Source: Dacryopinax spathularia (lineage: Eukaryota > Basidiomycota > Dacrymycetes > Dacrymycetales > Dacrymycetaceae). From it: a stretch of DNA of 64,000 bases. Below are positions 22,172 through 32,630 of this stretch, one piece after another. The stretch covers positions 1,550,001 to 1,614,000 of the forward strand of contig JBBPFI010000006.1 of the NCBI GenBank assembly GCA_037974965.1, in the 5' to 3' direction. The notes beneath the pieces are model-generated. The model made no database searches and was not told the origin of the DNA. It saw nothing but the letters and a program-made list of their open reading frames with translations. The translations under genes were made by a program, and so were the position numbers. Each line of letters starts with the position of its first letter. Positions within the stretch are counted from its first letter, which is position 1.

Positions 22172-23621
22172 TTACCGCCTCCGCTTCTTCCCCGCCGGCT
22201 CCGCATCTGCGTCATCGTCATCGTCGTCATCATCGTCAAACTCTGCCCTCTTGATCACCCTCTTCGCTGATCCTGTTGGCTGCGGCTTTGCTCTACTATT
22301 GCTTGGATGCTTAGACGCGGAGTTGCTTGACTGCCCCGTTCCTCGAGACGAGGGCTTCGCCTTCGAGTGCGCAGGCACCGCCTCATCATAAATACCATCA
22401 TCCCCATCATCATCATCATCAAATTCGGCACGCTTGATCACTCTCCTCGCTTGCGTAGGCGGCGGTTTACGGGAGTTTGGCTGTGATGCGGTGGCAGATT
22501 CCGGCTTCTTCCCCGCCGCTTTGCTGGCAGATACGGTTACGGGTTTTGCCCGAGAAGGCGCTTCATCATCGTCTTCCTCGTCAGAGAACTCAGCACGCTT
22601 GATAACGCGCCGCACATGTCCGGGCATAGCGGTAGAAGCTCCGGCGACCGCTTTCGGGGGTGCGGCGACAGTTCCTTGGGACAGGAGATAAGGTGCACGT
22701 TTTAATGGAAGGGAAGATACCTACTAGCACTTTCCGCCTTAGGCTTCGCCCTCTCCCTGGCTAATTCGTCCTCCTTCGCCGCAAGCTCTGCCTATTCACA
22801 GTGTCTAGCTACGGAGTGTACTCGGAGTGAGAGACCATGGACGTACCTTTAGTCTCGCAAGTTCTGCTTCTGCGCATACACGTGGTCAGTCTTGACGGGC
22901 TCCGAGGTCTCGGCAAACTTACGTTCAGCTTTCTCTTGAGAGTCATCCTGATTGATCTTAGTCGACTTGACGCTTCGGGTGGTTGATGCTGGCGAAACCT
23001 CAGGCTGTTTCACCGGGACTGAGGGCAGTGGAGGGGGGATTAGAACGCAGCGCCGATTTTCTCTGGCATCGTTCGCGACCTAACGGTTGTCAGAAGGGTG
23101 AGCTCAGACGTTCACGAGTTTCATACTAGGTAGACCAGATCAGTTACAGTCGCCGCTGCATCGCCTTCAGCTAGCGGCGTCAGCGGTACGGTAAGCGATG
23201 AGGGGCGACCTGGATCGATGATCACCTAGAATTCTGAGCAGACAATTCGGTGGAAAGGTGCATTCACCACTGACTTGAACGTTGTCTGTGCCCCACCCCG
23301 CCACATGCAAATCACCTGCTATGATTTTCGTACTAATGAAATCTGCCAAAGTCTTCCAGTCCTTAAACGCCGCTTCTTTGTCTCCGGCAACCTAAATTTA
23401 GTTTGAGCTGCGCCTCACTGATCGTTACGTTGGAGAGTCACTAGTTTTCGATCCCGGGATATCTCCTCACGTTTGTGGGAGACGTAACATTTGAGCTGGG
23501 AAGCGATGAAGAAGAGCTTGATCTGCCATGAATAATTGGAAACCTGAGAAAGAAGAACAAAGGTGTGCGGTGGATCATGTATTGTCTGGATGAGGTTTGC
23601 CAATGCATCGAAGGCCGGCAT
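22172..23621 (-). CDS. Unknown protein with three RVIKRAEF-acidic repeats
   Basis: Not recognised. Eight exons (23621-23544, 23495-23442, 23391-23275, 23225-23127, 23079-22923, 22869-22847, 22791-22725, 22674-22172) give 365 residues. Residues 1 to about 125 look globular (AFDALANLIQTIHDPPHTF, FKDWKTLADFISTKI, PSSLTVPLTPL, TVTDLVYLVAND). A charged coiled-coil follows (EQAELARLKAELAAKEDEL). The C-terminal half is disordered with three near-identical modules: RRVIKRAEF then acidic SDEEDDDE, RRVIKRAEF then DDDDDGDD, KRVIKRAEF then nine Asp, spaced about 55-65 residues, ending KKRRR. The basic-aromatic-acidic motif resembles acidic aromatic histone-binding motifs or Ku-binding-like linear motifs, which is only analogy. 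The first intron is 48 nt and stop-free. Likely nuclear. Shares a 325-bp divergent promoter with the PWWP gene. Confidence 0.75.
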
Positions 23622-23946
23622 TGTGTGCTAAAGGGTTTAGTCGCACAGCCTGGATACGATGAAGGCGATGCCTAGTTAGGGAAGGGCGCCGGACGGGCGG
23701 AGGGATAAGCGGTAGCGCACTGTGAGGGTGAGGAACAACAAATGCGGATGCAAAAGGCGCGTAAGACACGTGATGGAATTGATGCCGTCGCGGGTTCGGA
23801 CTCTTCTCTTTCTCGAGTTTTCGGCTTTTGTACGCCTGTGCGCCGCGCGCCACTGCCTTCTGCCCCTTCGACCCGCAGCCGCACCCACCCCGGATCTGTC
23901 CCTTAAGCCCCCGCGGGACTCGTCACCCCCCTATCCCACCTGAATC
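23622..23946. promoter_or_regulatory. Divergent promoter of RVIKRAEF and PWWP genes
   Basis: The two start codons lie 325 bp apart on opposite strands, so the stretch must serve both genes. No TATA box is evident. Shared control of two probable chromatin proteins is an inference. Confidence 0.5.
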
Positions 23947-26602
23947 ATGAACGACCACCCCAACAAGGTAAGCCCTGTCTCACACATCGTCGCCTCCAAG
24001 GTAAGACTTACTCGGGTGGAACATCAGAGTCAGCCAAAGATGTTTGCGGAAGACGGTTTCTCGATTTCCGATTACGTCGACAATCCAGATGACCCACAGG
24101 AAATCGCAATCCAGCTCTGTTCTATGCTTTCCTCGGCAGGAACAAGTGTCAACGAGAACGGTGACTTTGTCATGGATGCCGCACAGGTCAAACCGTTCGC
24201 AGCGCTTCTTCATCAGAATCGCCTCCTTGCCAACAAGAAGAGGAAGTACTACAAGCGCCGCGCGAAACGCTTCCTAGACCAGATACCCGAGGAAGACATC
24301 GAGCATATGGTGAGCTCAGAAAACAGAGGGACGCGTAACAGGTTTGGCCTTGGCAGCACCCTTCGGGCCAAGGTTCTGGTTGTGGAGAATTCACTGCCAG
24401 CATCCGAACTCCCCCCTCCACCTAGCACAACCAACGACACTGACGCCGAGGTGAGCAGTTCTCCCCAGATAGTAGCTACCGTAGATTAGAGTTGCTCAAC
24501 AGTCACTGACCCAGGCTGCCTTCAACATCGGGGACGTCGTGCTGACAGAGTCGTCCCAAGCTGACTCATACGTCCCGGGCGAGGTGTGACTTGACCGTTT
24601 CTATGGCGAGTCATTTCTAACTCGTTTGCAGATTTTCGATCCAGAGGCTGCCCCACCCATCGTCAGGGTGCTCAAGCCCGAAGAGGGCGAGTCTTACCTT
24701 GTCGCAGTGTATCCACACGGAGGCCTGTGCGTGTCTTTGACCTTCTCTCTGTCTCTGCTTCGCCTGCGTGCATATATTGACGGTAGTCCTGCGCAGCGAA
24801 TGGTTCGCCCCGTCAAAGCTGCGGCGTACTGATTCTGAGATGCTCAAACGCTTCGAAACACTGTCTACGGACGGTGCAGCCAAAGCTGCATTCAGAATCG
24901 CGCAGGACCCAGCCAAATGGCGGGACACCTTCACAGCTGCGCTCCAGGTGATGGTGGAGGCGCGCCGTGCCACCGATATCGAGCATGATGACGCCCCCAA
25001 GGTCCGAGAGGAGTCTCATCCTGCTGATGACAAAGAGGCCGCTGACGGCGGCGAGGATGACGGCGGCGACGCGGATGATGGCGGTAACTACGAGGACTTA
25101 CAGCCCAGTCGCCATCTACGGTCACATGCCCATCTCCTCGGTCCGGACAGATATGAGGTCGGTGAGCTCGTCCTGGGTAAACTGAAAGGCCATCCATTCT
25201 GGCCCGGAAGGGTGAGCACCGCCTTCTATCCTTCAGATTCCTCGGTTGATCGAGCCGACTTGGTAGATCGCGGACCGTCACAAACTACCCAGATCAATTG
25301 CAGAGGCATGTCCAGACAGGGACGACCAGGACATCTACCCCATCCGATTCTATCCTGAGGGAGACTAGTAAGTATTCACAGAACTGCGCTCGTTGACATA
25401 GCTCCTAACAATGATCGCACAGCTGGTGGGTGCCCCACAGCAACATAATGCGTCTCGATCAAGAGCGCATTGCTAAGTTTATACGCGAGACGCGGTCGAA
25501 CTTCGGACCCCTGCTTGATGGGTACAAGATTGCGCGCGATTCTGCCAAGTGGGAGGAGGAAAACGCTCCAAAAGCTGAGGACGACATCGTTGATCTTTAT
25601 GAAATTGAGCTGCCCGGTACGAGTGTTCATCTGCGAGCCGTACTCCCCCAATACTTACAGATTCCGTTACCTTCAGAGAAACCGAAGCCGAAGGAGCCTA
25701 CACCAAAGCCGTCTCACAAGCGCAAGCGTGGCCAAAGTGGGCGGGACGAAAGCGGCACACCTCAGCCTCACAAGAGGCGCAAGCGTGGTGACGGGGACGG
25801 CCGTCGCAAGTCACAGGCTCGCTCAGAGGATACCGAGGGCGATAGGACCATGAAGCAAGAGGAAGAGACTGGTTCGGCTCCCGCTGTATCTCCGCGCACT
25901 GCCGCGGCTGAGGAGGCCCAGCAAAGGATGGGGAAGCTGCTCAAGATGCGGTGGCTGCTACAGAAGACATTCCTCAACGGCGAGAAACCGAACGATGCGG
26001 TGCGTACCCGTTCATAGCGGACGGCGTGCACCGAGCTCATAGTGTTTGTGCAGAGATTCCCGGATGCCTCGAGAGTTATGGACGAGCTGCAGAAGGACAC
26101 TGAGCCCACTGGTCTCATGCTTCGGGTACGCTAGCTAGCTAAGGCATTGCATGCTGTCCACTAACGTGCCGTCTGTCTGCAGGAGACTAAGATTCAGAAG
26201 GTGCTCATGGGGATATCGAAGATGGACTTCATCCGATCAGACGAGGAGTTCCACTTCCGAGCTCGCGCGCGCGCAATTCTCAAATCCTGGGAACACATAC
26301 CTATCCCACCCCACCCCAACGCGACAGGGCGTATCATGAGTGAACAAGCACGGAACAGAGATGGCAGCACGCCTGTGCGAAGCTTCCCCAGCCCCCTTAC
26401 GATCGTTACGCAACTGCCCGCCCGTGGCGATAGCATGGCTAGGGACCGGGCGAGCTTGCCTCGTGCAACGGAGGCGGAGAACGGTACACCGGCTATGCCA
26501 TTGACGGCACTGCCAAGCGGGATGGACGACCCGGTGAGCGCTGGCGCTATCCCGGGGATCAACGGGTCCGCCCCTCCCGCCGGTGCTGCCGAGCACGATT
26601 GA
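23947..26602 (+). CDS. PWWP-domain chromatin protein with TFIIS-N/IBD-like C-terminal domain
   Basis: Probable histone-methyl reader, 717 residues, nine exons (23947-23967, 24028-24450, 24515-24583, 24632-24726, 24797-25211, 25306-25367, 25423-25999, 26054-26125, 26183-26602). A basic helix (NKKRKYYKRRAKRFLDQI) precedes a first PWWP/Tudor-like module (about residues 150-225; FNIGDVVLTE, YLVAVYPHGGLEWFAPSKLRR). A true PWWP follows (about 320-380: YEVGELVLGKLKGHPFWPG, YPIRFYPEGDYWWVPHS). A Lys/Arg-rich linker (KPSHKRKRG, PHKRRKRGDG) suggests nuclear localisation. A helical C-terminal domain (about 535-625: MGKLLKMRWLLQKTFL, LRETKIQKVLMGISKM, ARARAILKSW) resembles the TFIIS N-terminal/LEDGF IBD fold. 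The order recalls LEDGF/HRP2. The 25305 acceptor (GAG rather than CAG) is the least certain join. Confidence 0.82.
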
Positions 26603-27620
26603 GAAGTCTATACCCAACGAAAGGCCGTTTGGCCAACATTGTGCTGAATTTTTTTCTGCTCTCAAGGATATCAAGGTTTCTTCCAATATCTCAGGTCTGG
26701 AATTCCTCTGATCTCTTGGTTTATGAAGGAAGAAACGCCGTCGCGTTCAAGGTCACTCATTGGCTTTACCCCTGCTGTGTTTCAAATCCCTATCTAGCCT
26801 TACGTTTCAACGATTTCTACGAATGTGATGGAGTACAATGGAACCACGCGATCATTTCCACTCTGCAAGGCTGCAAGCTCACTGTACTACTGGTAGAAGG
26901 GATAAGCACCACACTTTGTTGACAAAGGCCGGTAGAACGAGCAGTGGCCTCTGCTAGGACCTACAGAGAAGGTCAGGCCACCAAGACATTCGCGTACGTA
27001 TCGGCCAAGTATCCCATACATATAGAGCACTTGTTTCAGATCTCCAGAGCAGTAGACATGCTTGTCCTGCTGTGGACCTTACTCGCCTCCCCCCCCGCCA
27101 TCCACAGAGCCCACGTCCTCCTCATAAGTCTTTTGCAGCACACCCTGCACCAACATCCATGCTATTGGTCCGTGCCAGATACTGCCCATACCTTGAGAAG
27201 GCCAGTACGGTATATAGGCGCAGCACTAATCGCGGCTGCGCCCAGTTCGGCATGCTCCGTACATCTGTAATGTACACCCAGAAAAGCAGCTGTACGTTCA
27301 CCCCCCACACCACAGCAGAAGGAGAACGAGGAGCATCAAAGAAGAGCCACCACGACCCATTTCCAAAAACAGCTCAACCTCTGTTTTACTCCGCCCATCC
27401 ACCTCCACTACATACTACAGAACTGCTAGCCAAGTTGATGCAAGCTGTAGACATCCTAGTAGGCGGTGGAGTGCGTATATTCCAGCTATTCCAGCCGAAC
27501 ATAGTTCGAGGTCCATGCCCCTCTGCATCCCAAACCACCACCATTCCACACCCACACCGCACCACCTAACACCTACACCCGTCTCCCACCACCCAACGCA
27601 GATGCAGCCCTCCCCCCCCT

Positions 27621-27652
<32 letters not shown>

Positions 27653-28556
27653 CGGCCCGCCCATCACGCCCCCCGTCCCCACACTCTTCGCTGCCACACA
27701 GCCCACCCCAAACACGCCCCACAAATCCTTCGCCCAGCCCAGCATCACTCCTACCCACCCATCCACCGACCCACCGCACGACCCCCCTCATCACCCAACC
27801 CCAAGCGTCCGCCTGTAACATCGGCTAAAAAGAAGTCCTGTAGAAGCATAATGGATATTGACTGATATGTGTATAGTATAGCGATACAATGGGTTATGGG
27901 AGGGCTTCGTCTTACTGCTTCCTCCACTTCCGCCATCCAACCTCCGTCCGACCTCCAACCTCCAACCCGCAACCTCCTCCAAGAACACAGAAACAAGTCA
28001 AAGTGCGCTACAGACGACGGCGATAAGACCGTCACAAACGCGAGAAACAAGAAAACACTCCGCTCCGAGCATGAAGCGCAAAAGACTAACAAGCAAAGAA
28101 GAAGAACGCACAGCACCGAATCAAACCCCGCAGAACGAAGGGGATCGCAGGCAGCACATGCGCTCAGAAGGGAGAATAGAAGAAGATACGAAAAGAAAGT
28201 GAAGGCGGAATAAGGGGCGTCACAGGCACGCGGTATTAGTGGGTACTTCAGGGGTAAACCAAGCCGATCAGAACCAAAATAAGGGGGTAGCGGGGAATGA
28301 TGAGGTATGGAGGGGAATGGGATACAGCAGAAGACACAGACAATTCGAATATGCGAGCATAGCTGGATAGCGCAAAAGAGTGGAAGGTCGAACACGCCAG
28401 AAGGCGGGACGATTTTGTTTTGCGATTTTGGGATTTTTGTCCGAATCCGATCCGAGATGATACTGGTAGCCGGTTTTGCTTGAGCGCTCCTCTCAGGAGA
28501 CGAGAGAGAGGGGGGCTGGGGTGAAGTGTGTGGTAGAGGAAGGTGCGAGGAGCGAC
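26603..28556. other. Intergenic, 1.95 kb between convergent genes, with poly-C tract
   Basis: No supported gene. The stretch lies between the 3' ends of the PWWP and kinase genes. It has a long C homopolymer at 27621-27649 within a C/T-rich block (27540-27800), and open frames here are low-complexity Pro/His/Ser without family likeness. Confidence 0.5.
27621..27649. repeat. C homopolymer of 29 bases
   Basis: Uninterrupted run of 29 C, preceded by shorter C-runs (27612-27619). Its length as given may be affected by sequencing or assembly, as such runs are hard to read. Confidence 0.85.
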
Positions 28557-30595
28557 CTACTTCCTCATCAACCAAGGATGCCTCTTAACCTCCGCAATAG
28601 TCAGCCTCCGCTCCACATCGACCTCCAAACACCCCCTCACAAGCATCTCACATTCCCGACTCATAACCACCCCCTTCCTAGGCGCAGAAATCCGGCCTTC
28701 AATGGCCGCGTGCGTGCTCGAGAAGGGACATTCGCCCGTCACAAGGATATGCAGCAGGATGCCCAATGTCCAGATCTCGGCTGGGGGCGCGCGGTACGGT
28801 TTGTTCAGCAGGATCTCGGGTGAGGCAAAGTTCATCGTCCCGAAGAACCGGTCGTGGTATGGCGCTGGCCTGCGGGTGTCCGTGATGGCAGCGGATCCGA
28901 AGTCGATCAGTTTGACGCGGAACTGGTGGTCGATCAGGATGTTCTCGTCTTTGATGTCCCTGTGGTATATGCCCAGGGCGTGCAGGTATGAGACGGCGTG
29001 CACGACTTGACGGAAGATGTGCCTCGCTACGTCTTCGGAGAGACGGGTGTGCCGCTCGATGCATTCGAAGAGGTCGTATGAGGCGCGGCGGACAGGGGCG
29101 GGGCGTGCGCCCGCGGGGCCGGGGGGTGGTTGAAGGTGGGGGGAGGGCAAGGCTGAGGTGGGCGAGAGCGGCGAGAGGGGCAGCACGGGCGTCGTCGGGG
29201 TAGGCGGCAGCGGCATGAGCGTTGGCTGAGCTGTCCAGGGTGTCCCATGCAGTTCCTGGACCTGCGCATATACGGCCTTATTAGTGTTTTGTGTAAAAAG
29301 AAGCGCATATATGCACCCACCAAGTAGAAATACACGTCATCCTGGAAGAACTCCACAAACTCGACGATATTCTCGTGTTTCACCAGCCTCAAGACGGTAA
29401 TCTCGATCGGCAGCATGCCATAGTCCCTGTCCAGGATCCAGCTATGCCGGGGCATCTTCTCCTTGACGATGAACTTGACCGCGACGTCTTTCATGTCGCC
29501 GTACCGTTTCTGGGCGAGGAGGACGAAGCCGAAGCCGCCGGAGCCGAGCTCGGGGGAGGCGTGCAGGGTGTAGCGGTGGAGGAAGTCGGGCAGGAGTTTG
29601 TGACCTGGTGGGAAGAGGTTCGCTGGGAGAGGAGCGTCCTCAGGCTCGGGTGCATAAGCGGGAGACTGCGGGCGAGAGGGAGGAAGGGGCACGCAAAGGG
29701 ACGGACTGGTCGGTGTTGGGGGGAGGAACGGCTGCGGGACAGGCAGTTGAGCCAAACGAGGCTTTGGCTGCTCGAGAGAGGGCAGCTGGAGCGTTGTATG
29801 CGGCGGAGTGAATGGAGGAGTGACGAGCGATTGAGGTACATGCAGGAAGGTGGCCGAGGTGGGCGACTTGCCGTTCGGCGTATACGGCGCGTCTGGCACC
29901 TGAGGGAGCTGCACAGGGAGCTGCGCCTGCTGGGAGGCGAACACGCCAAACTGCAGCTCTTGCATGCTGCGGGACATCGTCATCGTCCCTCCTCCCATAG
30001 GAGCACCTCCATACGTCACACCATTGTTGCCCATCATGCTCACATCTCCGCCAGCAACAGCGTCAGCGGAGAAAGGGAACGAAGTCGCGTCCGCGTGCTG
30101 GTCGCCCCTCGGCGTAGTGCCGTATCGCTCCTCGATGATTCTGTAGAGCGGGCTAGGCAGAGCAGGGAACGGAGAAGGCGGCACACCAAGCGTATTACGC
30201 GTCGGCGAGACACAAGGCTGAGGGGGCGCAAGCGTAGGGATCTTGAGCTTCATCGGCATCGGCCTCTTCCCCTTCCCACCACCTCCTACATGCGCGTTCG
30301 GCGAGGCCGCCGCGGCAGTCGAGGGGGAGAGGAACACATTCCCGGCGCAGGTCGACGCGGTCGAGATCGAGAACGCGTTCCTGCGTTGTTGGAGCTGGGA
30401 CGCGCCGCCCAGGCTGAGGGGGGCAAGCTTGGAGAGCGCGATGGGCCTGACGGGGGAGGGAGTGCCGCCTTCGCTGCCGCTGCCGTCTGTCAGGGCGGAG
30501 GAGTGCTGAGGCGAGGGAGGGGTGAGGAAGAGCGCGCTCTGGGGCAGCTCGCGCGTCGGGGACGGGGTGGGCGGGACAGGGAGTTGAGTGGCCAT
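28557..30595 (-). CDS. Serine/threonine kinase related to PAS kinase (PASK/PSK)
   Basis: Protein kinase of 659 residues in two exons (30595-29321, 29261-28557). The first 350 residues are disordered and Pro/Ser-rich with many SP/TP sites; no PAS domain is visible. The kinase domain begins near residue 355: GSGGFGFV loop, VAVKFIVKEKM, then EFFQDDVYFYLVQELHG, DLFECIERHTRLSEDVARHI, YHRDIKDENILID, LIDFGSAA, FFGTMNFASPEIL and EIWTLGILLHILVTGECPF. DLF near the hinge, DENI, and LIDFGSA are as in PAS kinases, which control sugar partitioning and translation in yeast. A Pro-rich insert of about 55 residues splits the hinge (after QELHG) from YDLFECIE; no intron explains it. Upstream sequence is pyrimidine-rich on the coding strand (30730-30785). 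Catalytic residues are all present. Confidence 0.9.
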
Positions 30596-32630
30596 CCTTG
30601 CCGTCTTTGGGAGGGAGGATTATGTTGAAAGGCGGGTTTTGAAGGTTGAGGTGGTTTCCGGTGGTTGATACAGTTATTGGAAGCAGTAAGAGAGCGTAGG
30701 GATACAGCGGCGATGCCTCAAGCTACAAGGCTACAAGGGCCGAGCGAGGCAGAAGAGAGAGAGAGGGAGAGAGGGAAGAAGTGAGCGAAGGAGGTCGAAT
30801 GAAAGGAAGGGACGCGCTCTTGACTGAATGCTCGCGCAGGCGGATGGAAGTGAGGTGAGAGGGTGATGGTGTGATGGAACGAAGAGAGAGAGGAAGAAGC
30901 TGAAGCTGAACTAAGAGCGGACGATCAGACGAGTTAAAGCAAGACCGGTGCGTCTGGGCGTACTCAGCTGCGGTGGGTACGCATTCCTCGCCATCCATCT
31001 CCTGTGGTCGCACGATCCCCGTCCCTTGGGACAACAAACAACCACATCAATCGCCCACACATCGCCCGTCCATACCCTCTGCAGCCTTCATGACGCGTGC
31101 CTTGATACATTCCAGTGGGATGTGCACAGACCATATATGCCCGTACAGGCGGTCGATGAGTGCGGACGAGACAGAACTGTGCACGAGCGAAGGGGACGAT
31201 ACAGCCCGTCGGGTTGACCTGGTGGCCTGGCCCACCCGGCGAAGCAGGGAGAAGCAGAAGCGCGTCGTAAGGGTCCATAGGGCGCGACATGTTCGCGAGA
31301 AGCTGGAACCGGCACGTGCTAATTCAATCCAGTTTACTTCCGGGAGCGTGCCGAGGGCAACTGCCGCGGCAAACAGCGGGGAGAGGAGCGTAAGAGGCGC
31401 ACATTCTGCAATGACCATCGTTGGTAAAAGATGCATCGCAGGTGGAGCTGCTAATTGCTCTTTCTACTACACTAGGAACCCTTGCATCACTGATAGTTAG
31501 TGAGTTTCTCGCTGAGTGTCAGTGTTTGAGTGCGTACCACACTGATTGCCTGACTTGACCGCTCTGAGACCATGGTAAGTGGATCAGTGCACACTCGAGA
31601 TTATGGCTTAAGTCCAGATCCCAGGGTCGGTGCCGCGTCACATCCCGTTCTGCTAACCACCATCTTTCCGGCACGAAGGTACGTATATGCGCATACATTT
31701 GCACAATCTGGGCTAATTTGCGCAATAGATTCAGACAGTTTACTGGGCAAGACTGGTGCGTATGCCACATACTTGGTTTCATGAACACAGCTGACACACC
31801 GCATAGAGATCCCCCATGCTATGGTGCATTCTCATCACATGAAGTCTGCGAGGGAGATTAGGCTATCCCCACGATTCTAACACATTTATACCCGAGTATG
31901 TATATTGTACTAGGCTTGCAAGTATACAGATAATAGAATTGGGTGCATATATAAACGCTCTGAGTGCTGATTATATGACAGTGCAAAATGCACTGATACT
32001 CAGTTTCTAACCTACTGACTGTCAGTGCAATACAACGCTGAAAACGTTCATTTTGCACTGAGTCTCAGCACATTCTCAGCGCATATTCACATTGAGAACC
32101 AGTACATAAGGTACTTATTCTACCCACTGACTATCAGTGGGTATCGGGACCCTAGTGCTAGTGGAGCGCTACCGTGCCAACCCAAGTTTACTCGGGGATG
32201 CCGAGTTCCTCTGATGCATGGCAGGCTGTTACGCACGCTGTCATGATCCCTAGGAACACGAGGGAAGTCATTGGAATGTATCGGAATCTTTTGCCACAAC
32301 TCGTCACAACTCTTAAAGACCATCATGAAACGTATCAGAGCGAAGTGATGAACACCATCATGACTTCTTCTTCTATCGAACTGCTGAGTGTGAGACTCGC
32401 AGTGTGTAAGAATGCCCTAAGCGTGCCATGAGACAATACCATCTAAATCGAGGGTTCTGGATGATCGCCGCTGATGCTGCAGGAAATAGTGCACAACAAT
32501 AAATTTGATATCGCATCAAGCTGATATACAACAAATCCTACGGTATAATCTTATCCTTTACTTTCACAGACGGATATCCAAACATTCTTTTACACTCAAC
32601 CTCTTACACCTCCCGAGTCCCGTCCCAGCG
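30596..32630. other. Intergenic, 2.0 kb, with AT-rich hairpin island
   Basis: No supported gene. The left part is the kinase promoter. From about 31500 to 32145 the motif CACTGA/TCAGTG recurs in both orientations and the DNA turns AT-rich (31850-32120), with a clear hairpin at 32121-32143. This may be a degenerate non-autonomous element. No transposase-like frame is seen. Confidence 0.5.
32121..32143. repeat. Hairpin, 10-bp perfect stem and 3-base loop
   Basis: TACCCACTGA, loop CTA, TCAGTGGGTA. A smaller relative (CAGTGC, loop AAAAT, GCACTG) lies near 31979-31995. Both belong to the CACTGA-rich island. Confidence 0.8.

Noticed and set aside
27751-28575. Minus-strand 274-codon frame with hydrophobic stretches
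   Set aside because: Starts inside the kinase 3' end and consists of Ser/Pro/Leu/Cys low complexity; more likely 3' flanking sequence than a membrane protein.
29375-30628. Plus-strand 417-codon frame opposite the kinase
   Set aside because: Antisense shadow of the kinase N-terminal exon, dominated by Arg and Gly, without motifs.
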